From positions 1 through 38,122 of the forward strand of contig CAJWEI010000033.1 of NCBI GenBank assembly GCA_913031285.1: DNA of 38,122 nt. Reading direction: 5' to 3'. Both the position numbers and the translations under genes were made by a program. The stretch's first letter is position 1. Each line of letters opens with the position of its first letter. The notes under the pieces were generated by a model. It ran no database searches. It was not told where the DNA came from and saw only the letters and a program-made list of their open reading frames with translations. Positions 8,438 to 17,751 of this stretch are shown here, in pieces. The DNA is from an uncultured Alphaproteobacteria bacterium. Lineage in GTDB: Bacteria; Pseudomonadota; Alphaproteobacteria; Rhodobacterales; Rhodobacteraceae.

Positions 8438-8989
8438 ATGATTCTTAAATTACGTAAGACGGTGGCATTTGTGGGAATGATGGGGGCTGGAAAAACTGCC
8501 GTCGGCCGCGTCGTTGCGCAAAAATTAAATGCACCTTTTTTGGATTCCGATGTGGAAATAGAATTGGCTGCAAATATGTCTGTAAGTGAGATATTTTCTC
8601 GCGATGGTGAACAGTTTTTTCGAGATAGAGAAGCACAGATCATAAAGCGCCTGCTCAAATCAGAAACGTGTATCCTGTCTACTGGTGGCGGTGCCTTCGT
8701 TAATAAAGAAATTCGCAAAGCGATTTCAAGTCATGGAATGTCTATTTGGTTTGAAGCTGAACTCAATTTACTCTGGTCGCGTATCAAGAACAAAGAGAGC
8801 CGCCCTCTCTTGAAAACTCCAGATCCCTTTGAAACGCTAAGAAATATTTTTGAAAAGAGGCAGGATATTTATGCCTTGGCCGATACTTCTGTCATGGCCG
8901 ACAAAGACTTAAGTATAGATGAGATGTCGGATCGCGTCATTGAAGCATTATTAATACGCCCAGACGTTTTGGAGGAACTTCATGACTGA
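8438..8989 (+). CDS. aroK: shikimate kinase
   Basis: A 183-residue shikimate kinase, which phosphorylates shikimate at the 3-OH with ATP in the pathway to chorismate. The P-loop GMMGAGKTAVG is at about residues 13-23. DSD (about residue 37) is the shikimate and Mg2+ binding motif, FFRDRE supplies a substrate-binding Arg, TGGGAF is the Walker-B-like loop, and RPLL forms the lid Arg region. It overlaps aroB by eight bases (ATGACTGA), the same junction as at xerD. The ribosome binding site before the ATG is weak (CGGA). The divergent small membrane protein starts 111 bases away, so the promoters share this gap. Confidence 0.96.
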   Translation: MILKLRKTVAFVGMMGAGKTAVGRVVAQKLNAPFLDSDVEIELAANMSVSEIFSRDGEQFFRDREAQIIKRLLKSETCILSTGGGAFVNKEIRKAISSHGMSIWFEAELNLLWSRIKNKESRPLLKTPDPFETLRNIFEKRQDIYALADTSVMADKDLSIDEMSDRVIEALLIRPDVLEELHD

Positions 8990-10097
8990 TAAAGTTCGAG
9001 TGGAGCTAGGTGTACGAGCCTATGATGTATTGATAGGCCATAGGCTTTTAGAGCGTAGCAGTGATTTTCTGAAACCTATTTTAAATCGTTCAAAGGTAGC
9101 AATTATTACCGATGAAACAGTTGCCGCGCTTCATTTGGGCTCTCTGGTTAATAATTTGTCACAGTCGGGTATATCCTGGGATGTCCTTAAGCTGCCAGCA
9201 GGAGAGGCAACAAAATCATGGAATTATCTGACGCATTGTGTTGATTGGCTTCTGAATCAAAGGATTGAAAGACAGGACGTTGTTATTGCACTTGGTGGTG
9301 GGGTGATTGGTGATTTAGTGGGCTTTGCGGCGGCTATTCTACGCAGAGGTATTAGGTTTGTTCAGATACCTACATCGCTTCTGGCTCAAGTTGACAGTTC
9401 TGTTGGAGGAAAGACCGGCATTAATGCCCGTCAGGGTAAAAACCTTATTGGCGCATTTCACCAACCCAGTCTCGTCTTGGTTGATATTTCAGTTCTTGAA
9501 ACAATGTCCAAGCGAGATTTTCTAGCAGGCTATGGAGAGGTCGTAAAATATGGGCTTTTGGGTAACGCGCCGTTTTTTGACTGGCTAGAGAAATATGGGC
9601 TCGCGCTTGTGCAGGGGGACTCAGGCGCGCGGGCAGAGGCTGTGCGCACATCGTGCCAGATGAAGGCCGATATTATAGCCCGCGATGAGACAGAGAAAGG
9701 GGATCGCGCTCTTCTTAACCTTGGTCATACATTCTGTCACGCTTTTGAGGCGGCCACGGGCTACTCTGATAGGCTGCTTCATGGCGAAGGGGTTGCAATC
9801 GGCTGTAATCTGGCTTTTGAGCTATCGGCGCGGATTGGAATTTGTGCGCAAGAGGTTCCATCGCGTGTACGTGCACATTTAAAAGCGATGGGCATGAAGG
9901 TAGATCTATCAGATCTTGCAGGTTCACTCCCACCGGCCAAAGAGTTTTTTGAGCTTATGATGCATGATAAAAAAGTAATTGATGGCCAACTTCGCTTTAT
10001 TCTAGTTCGCGATATTGGAGACGCTTTTGTTGCGACAAATGTGGAACCTGACAGCGTTCTTAATATTATTTCAGAGTCTTTAAGCATCAAAAGATAA
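8982..10097 (+). CDS. aroB: 3-dehydroquinate synthase
   Basis: A 371-residue NAD- and metal-dependent enzyme converting DAHP to 3-dehydroquinate, the second shikimate step. Signature motifs are all present: ALGGGVIGDLVGFAAA (NAD binding), PTSLLAQVDSSVGGKTGIN, GYGEVVKYG with the metal-ligand Glu, NLGHTFCHAFE and LLHGEGVAIG with metal-binding histidines. Length is typical. Translation is likely coupled to aroK through the ATGACTGA overlap, while an RBS-like GGAGG lies inside the end of aroK. The gene converges on ssb with an 87-base gap; I see no strong terminator hairpin there. Confidence 0.97.
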   Translation: MTDKVRVELGVRAYDVLIGHRLLERSSDFLKPILNRSKVAIITDETVAALHLGSLVNNLSQSGISWDVLKLPAGEATKSWNYLTHCVDWLLNQRIERQDVVIALGGGVIGDLVGFAAAILRRGIRFVQIPTSLLAQVDSSVGGKTGINARQGKNLIGAFHQPSLVLVDISVLETMSKRDFLAGYGEVVKYGLLGNAPFFDWLEKYGLALVQGDSGARAEAVRTSCQMKADIIARDETEKGDRALLNLGHTFCHAFEAATGYSDRLLHGEGVAIGCNLAFELSARIGICAQEVPSRVRAHLKAMGMKVDLSDLAGSLPPAKEFFELMMHDKKVIDGQLRFILVRDIGDAFVATNVEPDSVLNIISESLSIKR

Positions 10098-10184
10098 GGC
10101 TTCTTTAATTCCTAAAAATAATTTACTTTCACATCATAAAAACAATACAGTGTAAAGAGCTTACAGTAATTTCCACACAACGGC

Positions 10185-10679
10185 TTAAAACGGTATCTCG
10201 TCATCGAGGTCTTTCGTAGCCGACAGCGATTGCCCAGTATCGCCCAAACCATACGAATCTGACCTGTCGCGATTATAGGATGCTCCTAGATCTTCGGAAA
10301 AGCCCACGCCTGTCCCGCCACCTTCACCTCGTGAGTCCAACATGGTTAACTCAGACCGATATGGGCGTAATACAACCTCCGTTGAATAACGATCTGCGCC
10401 GGACTGATCCTGCCATTTGCGTGTCTCAAGCTGGCCTTCAATATATACTTTTGAACCTTTGTGCAAAAATTGCTCAGCCACACGCACTAGGGGCTCAGAA
10501 AAAATAGCAACGCGGTGCCATTCAGTTTTCTCTCGGCGTTCACCCGTATTTCTATCTTTCCAGTTTTCAGAGGTTGCAATTGAAAGATTACAAACTTTTC
10601 CCCCATTTGAGAAGTTGCGAATCTCTGGCTCAGAACCCAAGTTACCTATCAACATAACTTTGTTTACCGAACCTGCCAT
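10185..10679 (-). CDS. ssb: single-stranded DNA-binding protein
   Basis: A 164-residue SSB. The N-terminal ~110 residues are the OB fold, beginning [16 protein letters not shown] and including [19 protein letters not shown] and [19 protein letters not shown] Gly/Ser/Asp-rich linker follows, and the protein ends DDEIPF, the acidic tip through which SSB recruits repair and replication partners. The codon just before the chosen ATG (10679) is an in-frame GTG (10682); the ATG is preferred because the GGGAGAGG ribosome binding site is spaced better for it. It is transcribed alone, converging on aroB. Confidence 0.96.
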   Translation of the reverse strand: MAGSVNKVMLIGNLGSEPEIRNFSNGGKVCNLSIATSENWKDRNTGERREKTEWHRVAIFSEPLVRVAEQFLHKGSKVYIEGQLETRKWQDQSGADRYSTEVVLRPYRSELTMLDSRGEGGGTGVGFSEDLGASYNRDRSDSYGLGDTGQSLSATKDLDDEIPF

Positions 10680-10714
10680 CACGCCTCTCCCGTCGAATCT
10701 TTCAAGTCATTTTT

Positions 10715-10742
10715 GTTATATAGATCATTCATAATTGTTGAA
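10715..10742 (-). promoter_or_regulatory. candidate ssb promoter
   Basis: On the minus strand TTCAAC (10742-10737) and TATAAC (10720-10715) are separated by 16 bases and lie about 36 bases upstream of the ssb ATG. The -10 box matches consensus at five of six positions. I see no LexA-type GTTC-N7-GTTC box here, so SOS control is not indicated. Confidence 0.35.
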
Positions 10743-11226
10743 GGAAAGAGAAATCCACCTGAAATTTAAAATTTTCGGCGTTGCAAAAGGCTTAAACTCG
10801 GCAAGTTTTTCTCAGAGGAAAATAGACTAAGTTCATCCCCAGACATAGCAAGTAATGTAGAATTAGCTGATATTTTTTCTCAAAAGGGATATTGGAAATT
10901 TTATTTTAGCTGGTTTAATGCCTAATAATTGGTAAACGATACTTATATCAGCAAATACAAGCCAGCTTGCCGGGCTTGTCAAAGAAATTTTGTTATGCGA
11001 ACAAGCCGATTCAATAAGTGTCTTAAAAACTTTGAGGCCGGAGCTTATTGCCTAGCATTAGACTGCAGTAAAAATTATCTCCCCCTCGAAGGCGATGAAA
11101 TAGGTCTTGACCCTGTCGAGGATTAGGGAGGATCCTAGCATGGTCTGTGATCAAAGCCTATGGGTTTAAATAAAGTAATTGGATAAGAGAGAATTTCTGA
11201 CACATCTTAACCATCAAGGAGTGGAT
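10743..11226. other. gene-free stretch between ssb and the IS remnant
   Basis: About 480 bases with no recognisable gene. A 65-codon open frame at 10929-11126 on the plus strand contains four Cys residues (CRACQRNF...KCL...YCLALDCSK). It has no good ribosome binding site and no family resemblance, and the neighbouring sequence is rich in stops, so I treat it as non-coding or as a fragment. Confidence 0.5.
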
Positions 11227-12470
11227 ATGAGACAGACATTTGGAATCGGATTCAGGTAGTCCGAGAAGATCGTCAAAGACATTAAGCGGGCAACCCGCAA
11301 AGAGTATTCTTGCGAAGAGACGGTTAGGATTGTTCTGGACGGGCTACGTAGTTGCGACAGTATTGCCGAGCTGCGTTGCCTCTGGAGGTTTTGGTATAGG
11401 ATTTACTACAAATGCTCAAAAGACTTTATCTCGGCTGGTAAGAACCGACCTCCTAGCGACACAGCAAGTGCAGCGACCGTAAACGAGGTTTCGGAGTTAT
11501 GCTTCGAAGCCCGCGATCTGAAGGAAGTGGAGGCCGAACAAACGCTCGAGCTTTAACTTTTCAAAAAATGTATGATAAAGGATGATAGCGACCAAGAATG
11601 CGGTATGGCGCATCTGAGAAATTGGCTATTATCAAATAAGTTTAAGGCTAGTAGCTGTTTGCGCGACGGTCGCTGGCTAAGCTAGATATTCCCCGTACAA
11701 CGTTCTACCCTGGTATCATCGGTATCTTAAGAGTGTCGTGGCTGGTTTGAAGGATCAATACCTTAAACCGAAGTATGTCTGGACAGCATTCCTCATGAGA
11801 TCTGTCACAGGATTGCTGAGCTTGCGTTGAAGTAAACTGAACTTTCGACACGAGAACTGGTGGTGAAGTTCACTGACCGGGAAAGCTACTTTGTATCATA
11901 GGCTTGGCATTGAAGTTGCATGACTTGATCACCAGCCCTGCCTTCATTGTGATCAAAGCTGCCCGTGAGTTCAAAGATATGATGACTGGGATTAATCAAC
12001 TGTGGCAGATGGACTTCACAGACACATATAAACCGGCTTTGTAGTTTTCGGGCTGCGACGTTTTTTTGTTGTCCACAAACCATGTCTGCTCAGCGATAAT
12101 AACTCTAGTCACGTTTGTGGGGATCTGGTTAGATGGCTACAGTGTAAAGGCATCAAGAATTCCCGTGGCGCGCGCCATCATCTGCTGATCGAGGGCAAGA
12201 TGGAGCGCTGGCATCAAACGCTAAAGAACTACGTTATTTTTGGAAAATTACTTCTTACCCGTTGATTTTGATGCTCAAATCACAGCCGTCGTATACCACT
12301 ACAAATACAAGTGATACCATTATAGTCTGAACGAAGTCACACCCGCCAACTTCTACTTCGGGCTTGGCGGAGCCATTCCGAAACAACGAAAAAGGATCAA
12401 ACAGAGGACATTCAAGTGCCGGCGCTTGCAATCCCGCAAGTTCGCCGCACGACACCATCAACAAAATGAG
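11227..12470 (+). mobile_element. degenerate IS3-family insertion sequence (orfA + orfB remnants)
   Basis: OrfA: from the ATG at 11227 the frame reads MRQTFGIGFR, a stop (11257-11259), then SEKIVKDIKRATRKEYSCEE, VRIVLDGLRSCDSIAELR, DFISAGKNRPPSDTASAATV and LKEVEAEQTLEL to a TAA at 11554-11556. This is the helix-turn-helix and leucine-zipper OrfA of an IS3 transposase. OrfB begins MRYGASEKLAIIK at 11598, then falls apart by stops and frameshifts. Recognisable pieces follow: SPAFIVIKAAREFKD, NQLWQMDFTDTY (first catalytic Asp), LSDNNSSHV (second Asp), GKMERWHQTLKN (catalytic Glu), SLNEVTPANFYFGLG and PKQRKRIKR. Between the first and second Asp only about 60 bases remain where roughly 190 would be expected, so there is an internal deletion. 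Terminal inverted repeats and a target duplication were not identified. It cannot encode a working transposase. Confidence 0.85.
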
Positions 12471-12517
12471 TAAAATACTCGTTTAATTTACGCAGCCTCT
12501 GTATCCGAAACCCCTGA

Positions 12518-12553
12518 TGACGAATATCATGTTTCGTCAGTTTGTTATTTATT
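12518..12553 (+). terminator. hairpin with T-rich tail at the downstream edge of the IS remnant
   Basis: TGACGAA (12518-12524) pairs perfectly with TTCGTCA (12533-12539) across an eight-base loop, and the T-rich run GTTTGTTATTTATT follows. It could be a rho-independent terminator of the former transposase or part of the IS right end. The stem is only seven base pairs. On the minus strand there is no T-run, so it is not an obvious terminator for miaA. Confidence 0.35.
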
Positions 12554-12641
12554 GAGGACAATAAATCTTTTTTTGATAGGTTAGGGGTCATAGTGTTTCA
12601 TTTTTTGTTTGGTGAACGTAAGCACAGAATACTTCTTTAGC

Positions 12642-13535
12642 TTATTCTAGGTGTGTAGGATCTATTGTGTCCCAGTTCTTCATATTACTTCGAAACCATG
12701 TTCTTTGCCGCTTTGCAAATTGGTGCGTCGCGATGGTCGCATAATCCCTTGCTTCCTCTAAAGTCAATTTACCAGCCAAATAGGAAAAAATTTCTTTAGC
12801 GCCAATCGCTTTGGCGGATGGTAAGATTGAGTTCAAATGCTTAGAGTTCGTTTTGGCTTCTTCTAAGACGCCAGAGATCAACATTTTGTCAAATCTCTTT
12901 TTAATACGATCATTAAGCCAATCTTTATTCGCATCAAATAAGATAGTTGAGTAATTGCTAGATTTGAGGAGCGGTGGTGGTGTTTGGCTCTGCCATTGCA
13001 AAATTGAGCGCCCTGTTGATACAAAAACTTCCCAAGCGCGCTGAACACGCATTGGATTTTGTAGATCAAGACGTATTTGTGTTTCATAATCCAGATCTGA
13101 AATGAGAGACTTTAGTCCTTCGGTGTTCAATTTCTCTGCAGCTTTAGAGCGAATAATTTGTGGTATGGGTGGGATGTTAGCCAAGCCATTTGTTAAAGCT
13201 TTGAAGTAGAGACCTGTTCCACCAACAATTATTGGCCGATTTTCTTTTAACAAGTGAACCTTAATATCCGAAAGCCACTTTCCAACTGAATAATCTTTAG
13301 TTCCATCAACATGGCCGTACAGAGCATGCGGAACTGAGTTTTCTTCTTCCGCATTGGGTCGCGCCGTTAATACCCGCCAATTTGCATAGACTTGCAACGC
13401 ATCTGCGTTCAAAATGCAACCGCCTCTCTTTTGCGCAATCGACATTGCAAGCGCAGATTTACCTGACGCCGTTGGACCGGCAATCAAAATTGGAACATCG
13501 CGCGGTATATCGGAAATCCAACGGGGAAGAGACAT
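12642..13535 (-). CDS. miaA: tRNA dimethylallyltransferase
   Basis: A 297-residue MiaA, which transfers a dimethylallyl group to N6 of A37 in tRNAs reading codons that start with U. The P-loop-like GPTASGKSALA lies at about residues 20-30. The substrate-binding segment is NADALQVYANWRVLTARP; the more usual Ser of DSxQxY is Ala here, which I recall as common in this order. IVGGTGLYFKAL and the late RQRTWFRSNMKNWDTID are further family motifs. The substrate dimethylallyl diphosphate comes from the pathway of dxr, which is in the plus-strand cluster. It is divergent from pyrH with a 135-base gap and stands alone on the minus strand. Confidence 0.96.
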   Translation of the reverse strand: MSLPRWISDIPRDVPILIAGPTASGKSALAMSIAQKRGGCILNADALQVYANWRVLTARPNAEEENSVPHALYGHVDGTKDYSVGKWLSDIKVHLLKENRPIIVGGTGLYFKALTNGLANIPPIPQIIRSKAAEKLNTEGLKSLISDLDYETQIRLDLQNPMRVQRAWEVFVSTGRSILQWQSQTPPPLLKSSNYSTILFDANKDWLNDRIKKRFDKMLISGVLEEAKTNSKHLNSILPSAKAIGAKEIFSYLAGKLTLEEARDYATIATHQFAKRQRTWFRSNMKNWDTIDPTHLE

Positions 13536-13670
13536 GCTTGCTAGACCTTTAACAATTAATCAAGTTATCCCAAAACACATCTTTTTTACGCAGGCGTCAA
13601 TGATGCATTGAACTGAGATGGTTTTTAAGACACGTTCGAGATGCTAAATAATGGAAAAAGAGAGTAGCAC

Positions 13671-14402
13671 ATGCCCCCAATCGATTCCTCTGCCCTGACG
13701 TTCAAACGCGTTATGCTAAAGATTTCTGGCGAAGCATTAATGGGGGAGCAGGCATACGGGCTTCACCCTCCGACAGTGGAGCGCATCGCAAATGAAGTGA
13801 AAACTGTCCATGAACTAGGAGCCGAGATTTGTATGGTCATTGGCGGGGGCAATATTTTTCGCGGATTACAAGGAAGTGCGCAAGGCATGGAGCGAACGAC
13901 AGCAGACTATATGGGCATGCTTGCAACTGTAATGAATGCACTTGCTATGCAAAGTGCCCTTGAAAGCCTTGATGTATATACTCGCGTAATAAGCGCTATT
14001 CCAATGGATCAGGTCTGTGAACCTTATATTCGACGCCGTGCGGTACGGCACTTGGAAAAAAAGCGGGTTTGCATATTCGCAGCTGGAACAGGCAACCCTT
14101 ATTTCACAACTGATACAGCGGCTACATTGCGCGCTACAGAGATGGCATGTCAGGCGATTTTCAAGGGAACAAAAGTCGATGGAGTATATGATAAGGATCC
14201 TGAAAAGCATGAGGATGCCGTTCGGTATGACAATGTGTCCTATAATGACGTGCTCGCAAAACGCTTGGGTGTGATGGATGCCAGTGCCATTGCTTTAGCG
14301 CGAGATAATCGTTTACCAATCATCGTATTCTCTCTTGACGAACCGGGTGGCCTCAAAGGAATTCTTGCTGGTGAGGGTACCTATACTACTGTATCAGAAT
14401 GA
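13671..14402 (+). CDS. pyrH: UMP kinase
   Basis: A 243-residue bacterial UMP kinase of the amino-acid-kinase fold, making UDP from UMP with ATP. Visible motifs are [11 protein letters not shown] near the N-terminus, [10 protein letters not shown] (phosphate-binding glycine loop), the [13 protein letters not shown] helix, [16 protein letters not shown] (UMP-binding loop) and [12 protein letters not shown]. This is the PyrH type, unlike eukaryotic CMP/UMP kinase. A GAGAG ribosome binding site precedes the ATG. It begins the plus-strand run and sits next to frr, as is widespread; rpsB and tsf, which often precede pyrH, are absent here because divergent miaA lies upstream. Confidence 0.97.
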   Translation: MPPIDSSALTFKRVMLKISGEALMGEQAYGLHPPTVERIANEVKTVHELGAEICMVIGGGNIFRGLQGSAQGMERTTADYMGMLATVMNALAMQSALESLDVYTRVISAIPMDQVCEPYIRRRAVRHLEKKRVCIFAAGTGNPYFTTDTAATLRATEMACQAIFKGTKVDGVYDKDPEKHEDAVRYDNVSYNDVLAKRLGVMDASAIALARDNRLPIIVFSLDEPGGLKGILAGEGTYTTVSE

Positions 14403-14484
14403 AATAAAAGTTTGGCTGGAAAATGAAGCGTTCTGGCTTTATGCAGGACAAATAAAAATAAGCAAAAGAAAAGAGATGTAGGAC

Positions 14485-15048
14485 ATGTCTGAGGATTTTA
14501 TGCTTGATACAGATGGCATTGAGCGTCGTATGAATGGGGCTTTGTCCTCTCTGAAAACTGAATTTGCGTCTTTACGAACCGGGCGAGCATCTGGCTCAAT
14601 GCTAGATTCGATTAATGTTGACGCATATGGTCAACGCACTCCAATTAATCAAGTAGGGACAGTTAATGTCCCAGAGCCAAGAATGGTTACGATTAATGTT
14701 TGGGATAAATCAATGGTTAGCGCGGTAGAAAAGGCAATTCGCGAAAGCGGGTTGGGAATTAATCCTCAGCTGAATGGCTCCATAATCATGCTACCTATAC
14801 CAGAGCTTAATGAGGAACGTCGTCGCGAGTTTACTCGCGTAGCTGCACAATACGCTGAAAACGCCCGTATTTCAATCCGTAATGTACGACGCGATGCTAT
14901 GGATCAGATTAAAAAAGCGAAATTAAATGGATTATCGGAAGATGATCAAAAGATTTGGGAAGATGAAGTACAGGACCTTACTAACCGCAACATTGGCTCT
15001 GTGGATGCAGCTTTGGAGTCAAAGCAAAAGGAAATCATGCAGGTTTAG
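14485..15048 (+). CDS. frr: ribosome recycling factor
   Basis: A 187-residue RRF, which with EF-G splits post-termination ribosomes. It shows the typical long three-helix-bundle sequence: [14 protein letters not shown] (ribosome contact), [55 protein letters not shown] and [15 protein letters not shown]. Length matches the family. The ATG follows a GTAGGA ribosome binding site; a second ATG five codons on is possible. It lies 82 bases after pyrH and 7 before uppS, so the three are likely cotranscribed. Confidence 0.97.
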   Translation: MSEDFMLDTDGIERRMNGALSSLKTEFASLRTGRASGSMLDSINVDAYGQRTPINQVGTVNVPEPRMVTINVWDKSMVSAVEKAIRESGLGINPQLNGSIIMLPIPELNEERRREFTRVAAQYAENARISIRNVRRDAMDQIKKAKLNGLSEDDQKIWEDEVQDLTNRNIGSVDAALESKQKEIMQV

Positions 15049-15055
15049 GACAGTT

Positions 15056-15781
15056 ATGTCGAAGTTATCTTCTCAAATATCAACTGCGAATCACGTTGCA
15101 ATAATTATGGACGGCAACGGGCGATGGGCTCAATCTCGCGGTCGACCTCGTTTGTTTGGTCATCACGCCGGTGCTAAACGCATTCGAGAAATCGTTGAGG
15201 CCTGCCCAGAATTTGGCGTGAAATACCTTACAATTTTTGCGTTTTCTACAGAAAACTGGACGCGTACCCAAGAAGAAGTCGCTGGTTTGATGAAACTATT
15301 CCGGCGTTACATCATGCGAGAATCGCAAAACCTGAAAGATAGTGGAGTAAGAGTGCGATTCATCGGTGACAGAGTCCGTCTGGAGTTGAGCCTTGTGGAT
15401 TTGATGGATAATCTTGAATTAATGACATGTGAAAATGACTTGGTACATTTGACGATTGCAATCAACTATGGTGGTCGCAATGAAGTAGCACGTGCAACAA
15501 GACGACTGGCCTATGACGTAAAGTCTGGCAGGCTGTCTCCTAAAGAAATCGATGAAGAAACCCTGCCCAAATATCTGGATACATTAGTTCTTCCTGATCC
15601 TGATCTTTTGATAAGAACTTCTGGAGAAGCGCGAATATCAAATTTTCTGCTATGGCAGGCAGCATATTCGGAATATGATTTTGTGGATACCCTTTGGCCG
15701 GATTTTACGCGAGAGATGTTTAAGCAAGCTCTTGAGAGATTTCGTAAACGCACCAGGAAATTTGGGGGCATCCTACAATGA
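15056..15781 (+). CDS. uppS: undecaprenyl diphosphate synthase (cis-prenyltransferase)
   Basis: A 241-residue UppS, which condenses isopentenyl diphosphate units onto farnesyl diphosphate to make the lipid carrier for peptidoglycan. Motifs: AIIMDGNGRWAQSRGRPR (catalytic Asp and diphosphate-binding loop), GHHAGAKRIREIVEAC, IFAFSTENWTRT, INYGGRNEVA, and the C-terminal LLIRTSGEARISNFLLWQ with SEYDFVDTLWPDF. A longer open frame reaches back to 14927 but runs through frr in another frame. The ATG at 15056, seven bases after the frr stop, gives the normal N-terminus. Its stop overlaps the cdsA start by four bases (ATGA). Confidence 0.95.
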   Translation: MSKLSSQISTANHVAIIMDGNGRWAQSRGRPRLFGHHAGAKRIREIVEACPEFGVKYLTIFAFSTENWTRTQEEVAGLMKLFRRYIMRESQNLKDSGVRVRFIGDRVRLELSLVDLMDNLELMTCENDLVHLTIAINYGGRNEVARATRRLAYDVKSGRLSPKEIDEETLPKYLDTLVLPDPDLLIRTSGEARISNFLLWQAAYSEYDFVDTLWPDFTREMFKQALERFRKRTRKFGGILQ

Positions 15782-16566
15782 GTTCTGAGCGCTGGAGCGA
15801 TCTCTCAACAAGGGTCACGTCAGCGGCTTTTTTGTTTATAATTGGGATTATAGTAGTATGGTCTGGGGGCGTGTTGTTGGACTTGCTTTTAATTCTAATT
15901 GTTGCCGTGATGCATTGGGAGCTTAGTTCCATGCTTAATCGAATGTCAAAGCAAGCAAAATGGTTTAGTGCCTTTTGTGGTGCGTTCACAATATACTGGG
16001 CTCTTGATAATGAGAGTATGTTTGGTTGGATAATAATTCTGTTTATTGGAGCTGCCGTTCAAATTGGATTTTTCTTTGATGAGAAAAGAACAGGCTTCAT
16101 CGTCTCTCTTGCAATTTTTCTGTGTGGCTATTTTTTGCATAGTTTTCGCTCAGACTTTGGCGTGGGATTCACCTTCTGGCTTATTGGACTGGTGATTGCT
16201 ACCGACCTAGGAGGGTATTTTGGAGGTCGTCTCATAGGTGGCCCAAAATTAATCCCTCGAATTAGCCCTAAAAAAACATGGTCTGGTGCAGTGTGTGGAT
16301 GGGTCAGTGCTTTGGCCGTCAGCTTTGGAGTTTTAAATTATTCATCTATAGAGGCCTCCCTTTTTTGCATTTTGACCCTCACAGTGTTGCTCTCGGTTGC
16401 TTCTCAAGTGGGTGATATCAGCGAAAGTGCCTTGAAAAGGACATGTGATATCAAAGACAGCTCTAACCTTATTCCGGGTCACGGTGGTGTTATGGATAGG
16501 TTTGACGGTCTTGTTGGGGCTAGCATTGTTTTGGGCCTCATCTCGCCTTTGCTGTTAAATATATGA
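15778..16566 (+). CDS. cdsA: phosphatidate cytidylyltransferase
   Basis: A 262-residue polytopic inner-membrane enzyme making CDP-diacylglycerol from phosphatidate and CTP, the branch point for phospholipids. It has about six to seven hydrophobic segments (for example FLFIIGIIVVWSGGVLLDLL). The C-terminal CDS signature is SALKRTCDIKDSSNLIPG, followed at once by HGGVMDRFDGLVGA. ATGA overlaps join it to uppS upstream and dxr downstream, so its translation is coupled within the operon. Length and topology are typical. Confidence 0.95.
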   Translation: MSSERWSDLSTRVTSAAFLFIIGIIVVWSGGVLLDLLLILIVAVMHWELSSMLNRMSKQAKWFSAFCGAFTIYWALDNESMFGWIIILFIGAAVQIGFFFDEKRTGFIVSLAIFLCGYFLHSFRSDFGVGFTFWLIGLVIATDLGGYFGGRLIGGPKLIPRISPKKTWSGAVCGWVSALAVSFGVLNYSSIEASLFCILTLTVLLSVASQVGDISESALKRTCDIKDSSNLIPGHGGVMDRFDGLVGASIVLGLISPLLLNI

Positions 16567-17732
16567 AACATTTGAGCATCTTTGGTGCGACGGGATCGAT
16601 CGGTCAAAGTACTCTAGATCTCGTAAGACGGAATAAAGAACTTTACTCTGTAGAAGTACTCACTGGCGGGCGTAATCTGGATCGTCTGGTAGATAATGCA
16701 TTGGAATTTCGGCCTAAGATTGTTGTGACTGCTTATGAAGATACATATCAGGAGCTGAAGGAGAGGCTCTCTGGCACTGGTATCGAGGTTGGGTCTGGGG
16801 TAAACGGTATCAACGACTCCGCAAGTTTGCCAGTTGATTGGGCTATGTCTGCGATTGTAGGGGCTGCTGGGCTAGAACCAGGACTAAGAGCAATGCAATC
16901 TGGCGCGGATTTGGCGCTTGCCAACAAGGAAAGCATGGTTGCCGCAGGGCCTTTGATGAGGCAAACTTCTTTCGAAAATGACGTGGCTTTATTGCCCGTA
17001 GACAGTGAGCACTCAGCAGTCTTTCAAGCGCTGATTGGAGAGGATCGTAAAGCCATTGAACGTGTAATTCTCACGGCATCAGGAGGCGCATTTAGAGACT
17101 GGAGCTTGGCAGAGATTACCGCGGCAACCCCAGAGCAGGCGGCTACGCATCCAAACTGGGATATGGGTCAGAGGATTACAATAGACAGTGCTTCAATGTT
17201 TAATAAAGCACTGGAGGTAATTGAAGCAAAGGAGCTTTTCAATTTAAGTGCAAGCCAGATAGAAGTCGTGGTACATCCGCAATCTATGCTACATGCGCTC
17301 GTTGGGTTTCAGGATGGAGGATTGATGGCACATATTGGTCCGGCGGATATGCGTCACGCAATCGGCTTTGCCCTGAATTATCCTAACAGAAGCTATTTGC
17401 CCGTTGAAAGGTTAGATTTGGTGAAAATTGGGCGATTTGATTTTAGTGCACCAGATTTAGTAAAATACCCTGCCCTTCGGTTGGCCTATGATGTTCTGGA
17501 GCTGGGTGGATTTTCAGGTGCTGTTTACAATTCTGCGAAAGAGATTGCATTGGATGCCTTCATCGCGCAACGCATTGGTTTTTTGGACATGGCTAAGGTT
17601 GTTGAGGCTGTCCTCGAACGAGTTTTTATCAAGAGCATGAGCAAAGAAAATATTTTCTGTCTTGAAAATGTCTTGAACATGGATCACACCGGCCGAATAT
17701 ATGCTAAAGAAGAAATTGAAAAAAAATTTTAG
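16563..17732 (+). CDS. dxr: 1-deoxy-D-xylulose 5-phosphate reductoisomerase
   Basis: A 389-residue DXR, the NADPH-dependent second enzyme of the MEP pathway giving 2-C-methylerythritol 4-phosphate. The N-terminal Rossmann motif is IFGATGSIGQSTLDLV. ALANKESMVAAG and PVDSEHSAVFQALIG carry the metal ligands and NADPH contacts, and TIDSASMFNKALEVIEAKELF and VHPQSMLHALVGFQDG are highly conserved. It starts by a four-base overlap with cdsA. Its product feeds the isoprenoids used by UppS here and by MiaA. Confidence 0.97.
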   Translation: MKHLSIFGATGSIGQSTLDLVRRNKELYSVEVLTGGRNLDRLVDNALEFRPKIVVTAYEDTYQELKERLSGTGIEVGSGVNGINDSASLPVDWAMSAIVGAAGLEPGLRAMQSGADLALANKESMVAAGPLMRQTSFENDVALLPVDSEHSAVFQALIGEDRKAIERVILTASGGAFRDWSLAEITAATPEQAATHPNWDMGQRITIDSASMFNKALEVIEAKELFNLSASQIEVVVHPQSMLHALVGFQDGGLMAHIGPADMRHAIGFALNYPNRSYLPVERLDLVKIGRFDFSAPDLVKYPALRLAYDVLELGGFSGAVYNSAKEIALDAFIAQRIGFLDMAKVVEAVLERVFIKSMSKENIFCLENVLNMDHTGRIYAKEEIEKKF

Positions 17733-17751
17733 ATGTTTGTAGGAGTGCTCC

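Noticed and set aside
10929-11126. A 65-codon frame with four cysteines that might be a zinc-binding small protein.
   Set aside because: No ribosome binding site, no regular CxxC pairs, no recognisable family, and it lies in decayed DNA next to an IS remnant.
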